Below are positions 36,557-44,629 of a DNA stretch of 64,000 nt, piece by piece (the stretch's first letter is position 1; every line of letters begins with the position of its first letter). A model generated the notes under the pieces. It saw only the letters and a list, made by a program, of their open reading frames with translations, searched no databases and was not told the DNA's origin. A program made the position numbers and the translations under genes. Source of the DNA: Aureibaculum sp. 2308TA14-22 (lineage in GTDB: Bacteria > Bacteroidota > Bacteroidia > Flavobacteriales > Flavobacteriaceae); contig NZ_JBEWXT010000001.1 in NCBI RefSeq assembly GCF_040538665.1, forward strand, positions 1,700,501 to 1,764,500, written 5' to 3'.

Positions 36557-36582
36557 TTATAAAATGTTAGCCAGCTAACATT
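36557..36582 (-). terminator. Weak hairpin at the end of the Crp/Fnr gene
   Basis: AATGTTAGC and GCTAACATT form a perfect 9-bp stem with a 2-base loop, overlapping the stop codon region; only a short TTTTAT follows on the minus strand. Confidence 0.5.
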
Positions 36583-37255
36583 AGGCAACTTTTTTTAAAA
36601 TTCTTATTTCTTTTCTATGAAAACTTAAGAATTTTTCATTTTTTAATTCATTAAGAATAATATTAAGCGTAGGTCTTGAAGTGCCAATTAACGAAGCAAT
36701 ATCTTTTTGTGTATAGGGGTGATGAATAACTTTATCTCCAGTAGTTTCACAATCATATCCATAATCTTCGCAAAGCTCGTCTAAAAACTCTAATAGCCTA
36801 GTTTTAGTATCTTTAAACAGCAATAATTGAATTCTACGCTCTAATTTCTTTACACGAAAACCAATAAACTTATAAATTTTAAGACTAACTGATATGTTAT
36901 CCCTCATTAATTCGAAGAGCGTATCTTTTGATACTGGACAAATAGAAGTAGTATTATCAATAGACTGTGCAAATTCATTTCTTTTATCATCTCCTAAAAT
37001 AGCTTTTTCTCCAAAAATTTCTCCTCTGGTTAAAATAGCACTGATAATTTCTTCTCCATCTTCGGTATAATGACCAATTTTAACCTTTCCTTTATCAATT
37101 AGATAAATTTTATTGGCTGAGTCTTCCTCAAAATAAATATAATCGCTTTTTTTATATGTACTTAGTTTATGATCTTTAGTATATGCAGGATATTTATGCG
37201 GACATAAAATTTTAAAGAGGTTTACATCATCAAAAAACCAAACATTAGTATTCAT
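36581..37255 (-). CDS. Crp/Fnr family transcriptional regulator
   Basis: A 224-residue regulator with an N-terminal cyclic-nucleotide-binding-like beta-roll (residues about 35-130, including GEIFGEKAILGDDKR) and a C-terminal winged helix-turn-helix (YTQKDIASLIGTSRPTLNIILNEL). No cysteine cluster for an Fe-S centre of the Fnr type is present at the N-terminus, so oxygen sensing by that route is unlikely. The effector is unknown. The downstream lipoprotein gene on the same strand is separated by 130 bases and a hairpin, so it may be a target or merely a neighbour. Confidence 0.9.
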   Translation of the reverse strand: MNTNVWFFDDVNLFKILCPHKYPAYTKDHKLSTYKKSDYIYFEEDSANKIYLIDKGKVKIGHYTEDGEEIISAILTRGEIFGEKAILGDDKRNEFAQSIDNTTSICPVSKDTLFELMRDNISVSLKIYKFIGFRVKKLERRIQLLLFKDTKTRLLEFLDELCEDYGYDCETTGDKVIHHPYTQKDIASLIGTSRPTLNIILNELKNEKFLSFHRKEIRILKKVA

Positions 37256-37321
37256 AATTATAGTATTCTTTCGACGGATTTTTAGTCGCTAAGAAGTAAT
37301 ATTTCTTACAAAGAAAATAAA

Positions 37322-37640
37322 AAAAGTAGACCATAAGCCGGATTCTGTAATTCAGTTTTGCTGAAACCCTTATCATTTATCTACATTATACATTACTGTA
37401 TAACTTTAGCTGTTCACCCCTTGGAATTGGACGCGTAACCCTTACCCTTTCGGGACTCCAATATACGTAACATTGCATCTCATAGAGTTTACCTGATTTC
37501 ACTACAGCCTAACTGTACTTGCTTTCTGTTGCACTTGTCCTCGGTTTGCACCGGACGGATGTTATCCGCTATGATACGCTACGATGTCCGGACTTTCCTC
37601 CTCCGAATATTCGAAGGCGATAAGGTAGCCTACTTTGTTG
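37322..37640 (-). ncRNA. rnpB: RNase P RNA
   Basis: The catalytic RNA of RNase P, bacterial type A-like. On the minus strand the conserved core is clear: GAGGAAAGTCCGGAC near the 5' end (CR-I), then GTGAAATCAGGTAAAC-type sequences, ACGCGTCC and GGGTGAACAG, and the 3' signature ACAGAATCCGGCTTATGGTC. The terminal stem pairs AAAGTAGGC at the 5' end with GTCTACTTT at the 3' end, followed by a T-run that ends transcription. The ends are approximate to a few bases. Confidence 0.96.
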
Positions 37641-37648
37641 CAAAAGTA
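37641..37648 (-). promoter_or_regulatory. Promoter -7 box of rnpB
   Basis: On the minus strand TACTTTTG matches TAnnTTTG, a few bases before the 5' end of RNase P RNA. Confidence 0.6.
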
Positions 37649-37667
37649 GAGTTAAAAATATTGTTTT

Positions 37668-37749
37668 AAAAAAAATCCCACTCCTTAATTAAAAAGAGTG
37701 GGAAAATTGCTATGAAAAAGAAATATTACTGAACTATTGCTCAGCAATA
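37668..37749 (-). ncRNA. Candidate small RNA, copy 2 (rnpB side)
   Basis: Read on the minus strand, a TATATTTG promoter box is followed by a 5' hairpin (TATTGCT/AGCAATA), a pyrimidine-rich linker, and a GC-rich hairpin CCCACTC/GAGTGGG followed by eight T residues. The same architecture recurs at 37875-37950. A 29-base block (37695-37723) is identical in both copies, whereas the 5' hairpins differ in sequence but keep base pairing. No coding frame of use exists. It is predicted as a transcribed, structured small RNA; its function and family are unknown. Confidence 0.6.
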
Positions 37750-37757
37750 CAAATATA
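37750..37757 (-). promoter_or_regulatory. Promoter -7 box of candidate small RNA copy 2
   Basis: Exact TATATTTG on the minus strand, immediately before the 5' hairpin of copy 2. Confidence 0.5.
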
Positions 37758-37874
37758 ATAACGCAATCTGTATTTTTTTATTGCAGAACCTAAACAATTA
37801 TTTAGAATACTTCTAAACGAATAAACAACTAATTGTTAATCAGAACTTTAAAAATTGTTAAAAAAAGATATTTA

Positions 37875-37950
37875 TAAAAAAACCCACTCTAAATTAGAGT
37901 GGGAAAATTGCTATGAAAAAGAAAAAGTGTTGAATTTTATAATTCAACAG
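37875..37950 (-). ncRNA. Candidate small RNA, copy 1 (dnaJ side)
   Basis: On the minus strand TATATTTG (37953-37960) precedes a perfect 5' hairpin (GTTGAATT/AATTCAAC), the shared linker block at 37896-37924, and a terminator hairpin CCCACTCTAA/TTAGAGTGGG with seven T residues. The dnaJ terminator at 37974-38016 isolates it from upstream transcription. Together with copy 2 it forms a tandem pair about 195 bases apart, upstream of rnpB. This looks like a duplicated small-RNA gene rather than a terminator repeat, because promoter, linker and terminator are all conserved. Confidence 0.6.
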
Positions 37951-37952
37951 CA

Positions 37953-37960
37953 CAAATATA
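37953..37960 (-). promoter_or_regulatory. Promoter -7 box of candidate small RNA copy 1
   Basis: Exact TATATTTG on the minus strand, located between the dnaJ terminator and the 5' hairpin of copy 1. Confidence 0.5.
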
Positions 37961-37973
37961 TAAATTATATTAA

Positions 37974-38016
37974 TAAAAACCGTTAAATTTTATCAAATAA
38001 ATAAATTTACGGTTTC
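37974..38016 (-). terminator. Intrinsic terminator of grpE-dnaJ
   Basis: AAACCGT-AAATTT pairs with AAATTT-ACGGTTT around an AT-rich loop, with one bulged base, followed on the minus strand by a T-run. It starts 8 bases after the dnaJ stop. Confidence 0.65.
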
Positions 38017-38023
38017 TTAACTA

Positions 38024-39154
38024 TCAAGAAAACATATCCTTAACCTTTTCAAAAAATGATTTATCAGAGTTTGTAGGAATCGGAGCAAAATGTTCGTCAT
38101 CTTTCATTGTTTCAAAAAACGCTTTTTGGTCTTTAGATAGACTTTTGGGTGTCCAAACGTTTACATGAATTAATAAATCGCCTTTACCGTATCCTTCCAA
38201 ACTTGGTAATCCTTTACCTCGTAAACGTAATATTTTACCAGACTGCGTACCTGCTTCAATTTTAATTCTGACCTTGCCTGTTAAAGTATCAATTTCTTTA
38301 CTTTCCCCTAAAACAGCTTCAGGAATACTTATATACATATCATAATGCAAATTATTTCCTTCGCGTTTTAACTTGTCATGCGGAATTTCTTGAATAACCA
38401 CAAGTAAGTCTCCAGAAACGCTATTACCTGGTGCTTCGTTACCTTTTCCTGATACTTTTAATTGTACACCATCAACAACACCTGGTGGAATTTTAATAGA
38501 AACACTTTCTTCTTTTTCCACTAAACCTTGTGCATTAGAACCGCTTGGCCTACTATCAATCATTTCACCGGCACCTTGGCAGGTGGGACAAGTAGTAGCA
38601 GTCTGCATTCTTCCTAAAATAGTATTGGTAACTCTAGTAACCTGACCCTGGCCATTGCATGTATTACAGGTTTTATAAGTAACTCCTTTGGCTTTAACCA
38701 AACGTTTTACTTTTACCTTTTTCTCAACACCATTAACAATTTCTTCTAATGTTAATTTTACACGAATTCTGAGATTACTACCTTTTACTCTAGTTCCGCC
38801 TCTACTTCTACCGCCACCGCCAAAACCTGAAAATCCACCACCGCCACCAAAAGCACCTCCAAAAATATCGCCAAATTGGCTAAAGATATCTTCCATATTC
38901 ATACCGCCACCACCAAAACCACCTTGACCGCCTTCAAAAGCAGAATGCCCAAATTGATCATAACGAGCTTTTTTATCGGGATTACCTAAAATTTCATAAG
39001 CTTCAGCAGCTTTTTTAAAGTTTTCCTCAGCAGTTTTATCATCCGGATTTTTATCAGGATGATATTTAATAGCCATCTTACGATATGCTTTTTTTATTTC
39101 AGCACTTGATGCACTTTTATCTACACCTAGTATTTTGTAATAATCTTCTTTCAT
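38024..39154 (-). CDS. dnaJ: Molecular chaperone DnaJ, reduced zinc domain
   Basis: Hsp40 co-chaperone that stimulates DnaK. The J domain (residues 1-70) contains HPDKNPDD. A Gly/Phe-rich region follows (residues about 75-120). The central zinc domain has only two CxxCxGxG motifs, CNTCNGQG and CPTCQGAG, instead of four, so only one zinc centre can form; the same reduction is common in Flavobacteriaceae. The C-terminal substrate-binding domains are complete. Length is 376. It is the second gene of a grpE-dnaJ operon, with a 9-base gap. Confidence 0.96.
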   Translation of the reverse strand: MKEDYYKILGVDKSASSAEIKKAYRKMAIKYHPDKNPDDKTAEENFKKAAEAYEILGNPDKKARYDQFGHSAFEGGQGGFGGGGMNMEDIFSQFGDIFGGAFGGGGGFSGFGGGGRSRGGTRVKGSNLRIRVKLTLEEIVNGVEKKVKVKRLVKAKGVTYKTCNTCNGQGQVTRVTNTILGRMQTATTCPTCQGAGEMIDSRPSGSNAQGLVEKEESVSIKIPPGVVDGVQLKVSGKGNEAPGNSVSGDLLVVIQEIPHDKLKREGNNLHYDMYISIPEAVLGESKEIDTLTGKVRIKIEAGTQSGKILRLRGKGLPSLEGYGKGDLLIHVNVWTPKSLSKDQKAFFETMKDDEHFAPIPTNSDKSFFEKVKDMFS

Positions 39155-39163
39155 GGTATTTTT

Positions 39164-39712
39164 TTATTGCCCTATAACAACCTTAGGATAACGAATAATC
39201 TTCTCTCCCAATTTGTAACCTTTCTCAGTTACGTCAATAACTTTACCTTTTAATTTTTTTGAAGGAGCGGGTATTTGAGTAATAGCTTCATGTATTTCAG
39301 CATCAAATTTATCTCCTTTTTTCACTTTCATTTTTGCCAATCCTTTTTGCTCCAACGTTTTTACCAACTTTTGATAAATTAATAACACTCCTTTGCGTAA
39401 TTCTTCTGCCTCTTTATCATCTTCAATATGTGTTAAGGCACGTTCAAAATCATCTAAAACCGGCAATAAGGCTGTCATTACTTCTTGATTGGCAGTTTTA
39501 AACAATTCTATTCTTTCTCTTGAAGTTCTTTTTTTATAATTTTCAAACTCAGCAAACAAACGTAAATACTTGTCCTTCTCTTGTTGGATCAATTCTTCGG
39601 TTGTTGGCTTTTCCTCCTCTTGCTCAATATTTTCATTGGCTTCAGCCTGTTCCTCTTGTAATTGCTCAGTATCTTGTATATCTTCTTGGTTTTTCTTTTC
39701 TTCAGTACTCAT
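39164..39712 (-). CDS. grpE: Nucleotide exchange factor GrpE
   Basis: Nucleotide exchange factor for DnaK. The first 45 residues are acidic and rich in Glu and Gln, followed by the long dimerising coiled coil (EKDKYLRLFAEFENYKKRT) and the C-terminal beta domain with DAEIHEAITQIPAPS and GYKLGEKIIRYPKVVIGQ. Length 182 is normal. The operon leader from 39713 holds a promoter box and, near 39773-39785, the palindrome-like TGCCATAATGTCAGCA, which may be a heat-shock operator; that is a guess. Confidence 0.95.
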   Translation of the reverse strand: MSTEEKKNQEDIQDTEQLQEEQAEANENIEQEEEKPTTEELIQQEKDKYLRLFAEFENYKKRTSRERIELFKTANQEVMTALLPVLDDFERALTHIEDDKEAEELRKGVLLIYQKLVKTLEQKGLAKMKVKKGDKFDAEIHEAITQIPAPSKKLKGKVIDVTEKGYKLGEKIIRYPKVVIGQ

Positions 39713-39745
39713 TTCTATGAATATTTTACATTAAAATTTAGTTTG

Positions 39746-39753
39746 CAAAAGTA
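39746..39753 (-). promoter_or_regulatory. Promoter -7 box of grpE-dnaJ
   Basis: TACTTTTG on the minus strand matches TAnnTTTG, 34 bases before the grpE start codon. Just upstream (39770-39785) two TGNCA-type half-sites spaced by three bases could bind a stress regulator. Confidence 0.5.
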
Positions 39754-39974
39754 CTGCCAATTCCTTTAAAATGCCATAATGTCAGCAGAATTATTTTTGT
39801 GAAAGTATCTTAATGGGAAAAGTCTATAATTATCAAGCTTACAAAGGCGACAAAATAGTTATAAGTAAATATGTACTTAGCTCTTGCTATACTTTTGAAA
39901 AATTGATAAAACCAAAAATTCCAACCTTAACTCAATAAAATTGGAATTTCATTCAATTAGTATTTTATCTTAAA

Positions 39975-41285
39975 CTATTCTACTCTGATAATTTTAGCTC
40001 CAATAGCTTGTAAACGCTCATCGATACGTTCGTAACCTCTATCAATTTGTTCAATATTATGGATGGTCGAAGTACCTTTTGCCGAAAGTGCGGCAATTAA
40101 CAAGGAAACCCCAGCTCTAATATCTGGAGAAGTCATTGTAGTTGCTTTAAGATCAGATTCAAAGTTATGCCCGATTACAGTAGCACGGTGCGGATCACAT
40201 AAAATAATTTTTGCACCCATATCTATTAGTTTATCGACAAAGAACAAACGACTTTCGAACATTTTTTGATGGATTAGTAAACTACCGTTTGCTTGTGTAG
40301 CCACAGTCAAAATAATACTTAATAAATCTGGTGTAAATCCAGGCCATGGTGCATCAGAAACCGTAAGAATCGATCCATCAATATAATTTTGTACTGTGTA
40401 ACCATCTTTATGCTCAGGTATATGAATATCTTCGCCTTGACGCTCGACAGTAATTCCTAATTTTCTAAAAACGTTAGGTATTACACCTAAGTCATCCCAA
40501 CTTACACCTTTTATTGTAAGCTCACTTTTTGTCATAGCAGCAAGACCAATCCAACTACCAATTTCAATCATATCTGGTAGCATTTTATGAGTTGTACCTC
40601 CTAAAGATTTTACACCTTCAATATGTAACATATTAGAACCTAAACCTGTAATTTTGGCTCCCATCCTATTCAACATTTTACATAATTGCTGTAAATAAGG
40701 TTCACACGCTGCATTATAAATTGTAGTTTTTCCTTCTGCTAATACCGCTGCCATAACTATGTTTGCCGTTCCTGTTACAGAGGCTTCATCCAAAAGCATA
40801 TAAGCACCTTTCAGTGTTTTAGCTTCAACACCATAAAAATGATCTTCTTTATTAAAACGGAACTTTGCTCCCAGCTTCATAAAACCTTCAAAGTGTGTAT
40901 CTAAACGTCTTCTCCCTATTTTGTCACCACCGGGTTTAGGTATATAGCCCTTACCAAAACGAGCTAGCAGAGGGCCTACAATCATTATTGAACCACGTAA
41001 TCCTGCACCATCAACCCTAAATCGTTCAGATTCCAAGTATTTTAAATTAATATCATCCGCTTGAAAAGTGTATGAACCTTGTCCGTTCTTTTGAATTTTT
41101 ACACCAAAATTTTCTAATAAATTGATCAACTTGTTTACATCAACAATATCTGGAATATTAGAAATTGTAACTTTTTCTGGTGTTAATAATACTGCACATA
41201 AAATCTGTAAAGCTTCATTTTTTGCACCTTGAGGTGTAATCTCCCCCTTTAGTTTATGACCGCCTTCTATTTTAAAAGTACCCAT
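39975..41285 (-). CDS. murA: UDP-N-acetylglucosamine 1-carboxyvinyltransferase, Asp-type active site
   Basis: First committed enzyme of peptidoglycan synthesis, transferring enolpyruvyl from PEP to UDP-GlcNAc. The inside-out alpha/beta barrel is complete at 436 residues. In the active-site loop the usual PGGC is PGGD: Asp121 in KPGGDKIGRRRLDTH replaces the cysteine targeted by fosfomycin. Enzymes with Asp at this place (for example in Mycobacterium and Chlamydia) remain active and are insensitive to fosfomycin, so natural resistance is expected. A 7-bp tandem repeat lies just before the start codon. Confidence 0.95.
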   Translation of the reverse strand: MGTFKIEGGHKLKGEITPQGAKNEALQILCAVLLTPEKVTISNIPDIVDVNKLINLLENFGVKIQKNGQGSYTFQADDINLKYLESERFRVDGAGLRGSIMIVGPLLARFGKGYIPKPGGDKIGRRRLDTHFEGFMKLGAKFRFNKEDHFYGVEAKTLKGAYMLLDEASVTGTANIVMAAVLAEGKTTIYNAACEPYLQQLCKMLNRMGAKITGLGSNMLHIEGVKSLGGTTHKMLPDMIEIGSWIGLAAMTKSELTIKGVSWDDLGVIPNVFRKLGITVERQGEDIHIPEHKDGYTVQNYIDGSILTVSDAPWPGFTPDLLSIILTVATQANGSLLIHQKMFESRLFFVDKLIDMGAKIILCDPHRATVIGHNFESDLKATTMTSPDIRAGVSLLIAALSAKGTSTIHNIEQIDRGYERIDERLQAIGAKIIRVE

Positions 41286-41289
41286 TTAT

Positions 41290-41323
41290 TTAGTGGTTAG
41301 TGGTTAGTGGTTAGTGGTTAGTG
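41290..41323. repeat. 7-bp tandem repeat (TTAGTGG), 4.9 copies
   Basis: Perfect head-to-tail copies of TTAGTGG occur between the DUF4290 and murA genes, starting five bases upstream of the murA ATG. Such arrays can change length by replication slippage and would alter the murA leader. Confidence 0.9.
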
Positions 41324-41397
41324 AATTTTAGTTTATTCATTTTTTGCAAGTCGAAAGCAACTATTCTCACTAAAGACCGTCAACTGCCGACATAAAA

Positions 41398-42030
41398 CTA
41401 CCTTTTTCTACGCCCTTTATTTGAATTGTTTTTATTCTTACTTTTATTTGAAGGTTTTTTTCTTAATAAATTTTTACTTTCAGATAATGTTTCATCTTCA
41501 ATTGATAAATCTATTTTCCCTCCAGATAATTCCTTTAAGTGTTTAAAAATAATTATATCTTCAACTGTATCCTTATTCCAATTGAGGTAACATTTTTTCA
41601 TATGATTGGCAATAGTAAAAACAAGTGCTTCTTTCAGTTCACCATCTTCCCAAGTTAACGCCGTATCTATCATAGTCTGAATATTATGACCATAAAACTT
41701 GTATTTTGAAGCCGATTTTGGATAATTTAACTTTTCAGGATGGGCAGAAAGTTCTTCTTTTGAAGGTGTGGGATAAGGTGAGTCCGCATCCAATTTAAAA
41801 TCGGACATTATAAAAAGCTGATCCCATAATTTGTGTTTGAAATCGGGTACATCTCTTAAATGCGGCTGTAAGTTACCCATGACATCTATAATGGCATTTG
41901 CCATCTCGTTACGTTTCTCTTTTGGTTCTAATTGAACACAATGATTAACCAATTTTTGAACATGTCTTCCATATTCTGGTATAATTAAATGTTCTCGTTC
42001 TGAATTGTATTCTAAATCGTAATCAATCAT
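41398..42030 (-). CDS. DUF4290 domain-containing protein
   Basis: A 210-residue cytoplasmic protein of the Bacteroidota-specific DUF4290 family, with no known function. The conserved N-terminus DYDLEYNSEREHLIIPEYGR and the central DFKHKLWDQLFIMSDFKLD mark the family. The C-terminus is a basic Lys/Asn/Arg-rich tail, possibly contacting nucleic acid. It directly precedes murA on the same strand, with a 112-base gap holding the tandem repeat. The pairing of DUF4290 with murA is common in the family. Confidence 0.88.
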   Translation of the reverse strand: MIDYDLEYNSEREHLIIPEYGRHVQKLVNHCVQLEPKEKRNEMANAIIDVMGNLQPHLRDVPDFKHKLWDQLFIMSDFKLDADSPYPTPSKEELSAHPEKLNYPKSASKYKFYGHNIQTMIDTALTWEDGELKEALVFTIANHMKKCYLNWNKDTVEDIIIFKHLKELSGGKIDLSIEDETLSESKNLLRKKPSNKSKNKNNSNKGRRKR

Positions 42031-42117
42031 ATTTTTATGTGTGTAGTATCCTTAACGGATATTTTTAAAAAGTATTTTTAGTTTGCAAATAAACAATTTT
42101 GAATAAAACATAGTGTT

Positions 42118-44469
42118 TTACCCTAAAATCTTAAGTTTGGCAAATTGCAATAATAATTTTTTATTTCCAACAGAATCAAAGTTTATTTCTGCTTTTTTAT
42201 TTGAGCCAACCCCTTCAAGGTTAATTACTTCTCCTTTTCCAAATTTAGTATGTTCAACCACATTACCCACGGTGATATTACTATCAAATAAGTTTTGACT
42301 GATATTACTAACTTTTTTTAGGTTTTTTGGAGTACTAATTTGAATTGTATCAGGCGTTGATTTTTGTTTGGATTTTGGCTTTATGGTATTTCGTTGTACT
42401 GGTTTTTTAAACCGAACTTTATCTTTAGGAACATCTCCAAAAATATCTTCATTTATAAATTTATTGATATTTGGCGATACTTTTGGTACCATAAAATCGA
42501 TATACTTATCGTCAATTTCCTCCAAGAATCGGCTAGGCTCGCAATCCACTAATTTACCCCAACGGTAACGCGAATGTGCGTAAGATAAATAGGCTTGTTT
42601 TTCAGCTCTAGTCAAGGCTACATAAAATAAACGTCGTTCTTCTTCAAGTTCACTACGTGTATTCATACTCATCGCAGACGGAAATAAGTTTTCCTCTAAA
42701 CCAACAATGTAAACATATTGGAATTCCAATCCCTTTGCCATGTGAACCGTCATTAAGGAGACACTATCTACATGTTTATCTTTTTCATTATCTAAATCAG
42801 TTGCTAAAGCAACATCTTCCAGAAAATAAGCTAACGAAATATCAGTTCTGCGTTCTTCACCATCTTCTGATTCTTCATTTTGTTCATCAATAAAATCTTT
42901 AACACCATTTAATAATTCTTGAACATTTTCAACTCTGCTAACTGCTTCTGGTGCGGCGTCTTTTTCTAATTCCTTAATTATTTTGGTTTGTTTTACCACA
43001 AAATCAGCAATTTCAAAAGCATTTTTTGTTTGGGCTTCTATCTGAAAACTCTTTATCATGGTTACAAAATTCTGTAACTTTAATTTTGTACCTCCATTTA
43101 TTTTTATATCAACTTTATCAAGACTTTCCAGTATTTCAAAAATGGATTTCTCATAATGATTCGCAGCTACACTTAATCTTTCAACTGTGGTTTGCCCAAC
43201 ACCCCTAGCGGGATAATTGATTACACGTTTTAAGGCTTCTTCGTCGTTCGGATTTACAATCAAACGTAAATAAGACAATACATCTTTAATTTCTTTACGT
43301 TGGTAAAAGGATAGCCCACCATAAATTCGGTATTTGATGTCTTTCTTACGCAAAGCGTCCTCTATAGCACGTGATTGCGAATTTGTTCTGTATAAAACGG
43401 CAAAGGATTCATTTTTAAGCTGATGGTTCATCTTGTTCTCAAAAATAGAATTGGCCACAAAACGACCTTCTTCACCCTCTGAAAGAGTCCGCATTATTTT
43501 TACTTTTTCACCCTTCACATTGTCCGTCCAAATTTCCTTATCTAGCTTGGTTTTGTTTTTATCGATTACGCTATTGGCAGCCTGTACAATATTGCTTGTA
43601 GAACGGTAATTTTGTTCCAATTTAAAAATCTTGACTTCTTCGTAATCACGTTGAAAATTGAGAATATTTTGAATATTTGCACCCCTAAAGGCATAAATAC
43701 TTTGGGAATCGTCTCCGACTACACAAATATTCTGAAAACGATCTGCCAAGGCTCTGACAATTAAATATTGTGAGTGATTGGTATCTTGATACTCGTCAAC
43801 CATTATGTATCTGAATCGATCTTGATATTTTGCCAACACATCAGGAAAACGGGTCAAAAGCTCATTAGTTCGCAATAATAAGTCATCAAAATCCATGGCA
43901 CCTGCCTTAAAACAACGCTCTACATATTGATGATAAATTTCGCCAATCTTAGGGCGATTTGCCATTTTATCAGTCTCTTGCAATTCAGAATTATTGTAAT
44001 AGGCTTTTACTGTAATCAAGCTATTTTTAAAAGATGAAATACGGCTGAACACCTGTTTGGGTTTATACCTGTCTTTATCCAATTGCATTTCTTTTATGAT
44101 AGATAATATCAAACGAACAGAATCCTGAGTATCGTAAATCGTAAAATTTCTTGGAAAACCCAATTTATCTGCCTCTGAGCGTAAAATCCTTGCAAAAACG
44201 GAATGGAACGTACCCATCCATAGATTTTTTGCTTCGCTATCGCCCACCATTCGGGCAATTCTATTTTTCATTTCTCTGGCTGCCTTGTTGGTAAAGGTCA
44301 ATGCCAAAATACTAAATGCATCTACACCTTGGTTCATTAAATGAGCAATACGATAGGTAAGCACACGAGTTTTACCAGAGCCCGCACCTGCAATAATTAT
44401 CATAGCACCGTCTTTATGCAAGACAGCTTCTTTTTGAGCCTCATTTAATTGATTAAGATAATTGGTCAC
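42118..44469 (-). CDS. ATP-dependent DNA helicase, UvrD/PcrA type
   Basis: A 783-residue superfamily 1A 3'-5' helicase for repair and removal of protein from DNA. Motifs in order: Q motif (LNEAQKEAV), Walker A AGAGSGKTR (near residue 28), TFTNKAAREMKNRI, DEYQDTN, GDDSQSIYAFRGA, NYRST, and VSLMTVHMAKGLEF with ALTRAEK in the C-terminal half. The C-terminal 100 residues form a PcrA-type tail with a Tudor-like module (VGNVVEHTKFGKGEVINLEG) known to bind RNA polymerase. It could equally be called pcrA or uvrD. Confidence 0.94.
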   Translation of the reverse strand: MTNYLNQLNEAQKEAVLHKDGAMIIIAGAGSGKTRVLTYRIAHLMNQGVDAFSILALTFTNKAAREMKNRIARMVGDSEAKNLWMGTFHSVFARILRSEADKLGFPRNFTIYDTQDSVRLILSIIKEMQLDKDRYKPKQVFSRISSFKNSLITVKAYYNNSELQETDKMANRPKIGEIYHQYVERCFKAGAMDFDDLLLRTNELLTRFPDVLAKYQDRFRYIMVDEYQDTNHSQYLIVRALADRFQNICVVGDDSQSIYAFRGANIQNILNFQRDYEEVKIFKLEQNYRSTSNIVQAANSVIDKNKTKLDKEIWTDNVKGEKVKIMRTLSEGEEGRFVANSIFENKMNHQLKNESFAVLYRTNSQSRAIEDALRKKDIKYRIYGGLSFYQRKEIKDVLSYLRLIVNPNDEEALKRVINYPARGVGQTTVERLSVAANHYEKSIFEILESLDKVDIKINGGTKLKLQNFVTMIKSFQIEAQTKNAFEIADFVVKQTKIIKELEKDAAPEAVSRVENVQELLNGVKDFIDEQNEESEDGEERRTDISLAYFLEDVALATDLDNEKDKHVDSVSLMTVHMAKGLEFQYVYIVGLEENLFPSAMSMNTRSELEEERRLFYVALTRAEKQAYLSYAHSRYRWGKLVDCEPSRFLEEIDDKYIDFMVPKVSPNINKFINEDIFGDVPKDKVRFKKPVQRNTIKPKSKQKSTPDTIQISTPKNLKKVSNISQNLFDSNITVGNVVEHTKFGKGEVINLEGVGSNKKAEINFDSVGNKKLLLQFAKLKILG

Positions 44470-44593
44470 AAATGCAATTTTTTTCTGTGCTTCAAAAATA
44501 CAATTGTAATTGCGTTATCACAATTTTATTGGGAAAAGATTTATAACTTTTCAAAGCAATTTAGTTTTTATCCGATTTGAATAAAAAAGTTTG

Positions 44594-44601
44594 TAAATTT
44601 G
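44594..44601 (+). promoter_or_regulatory. Promoter -7 box of the MG2/plug gene pair
   Basis: TAAATTTG matches TAnnTTTG, 28 bases before ATG 44630. It argues against a GTG start at 44603, which would lie at or before the transcription start. Confidence 0.5.
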
Positions 44602-44629
44602 AGTGTCTAAACACCCAAATAGTAAACCA

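Noticed and set aside
37698-37925. Tiny plus-strand frames beginning ATGAAAAAGAAA in both small-RNA copies (MKKKYY, MKKKKC)
   Set aside because: Only six codons each, lacking a downstream gene on the plus strand to regulate. The T-runs and promoter boxes point to minus-strand transcription.
37322-38023. Possible tmRNA, SRP RNA or tRNA in the long non-coding stretch
   Set aside because: The conserved blocks (GAGGAAAGTCCGGAC, ACAGAATCCGGC) are those of RNase P RNA; no tRNA-like ends or TTCGA loop were seen.
41290-41323. Repeat array considered as a CRISPR
   Set aside because: The unit is 7 bp with no spacers and no cas genes are present; it is a simple tandem repeat.
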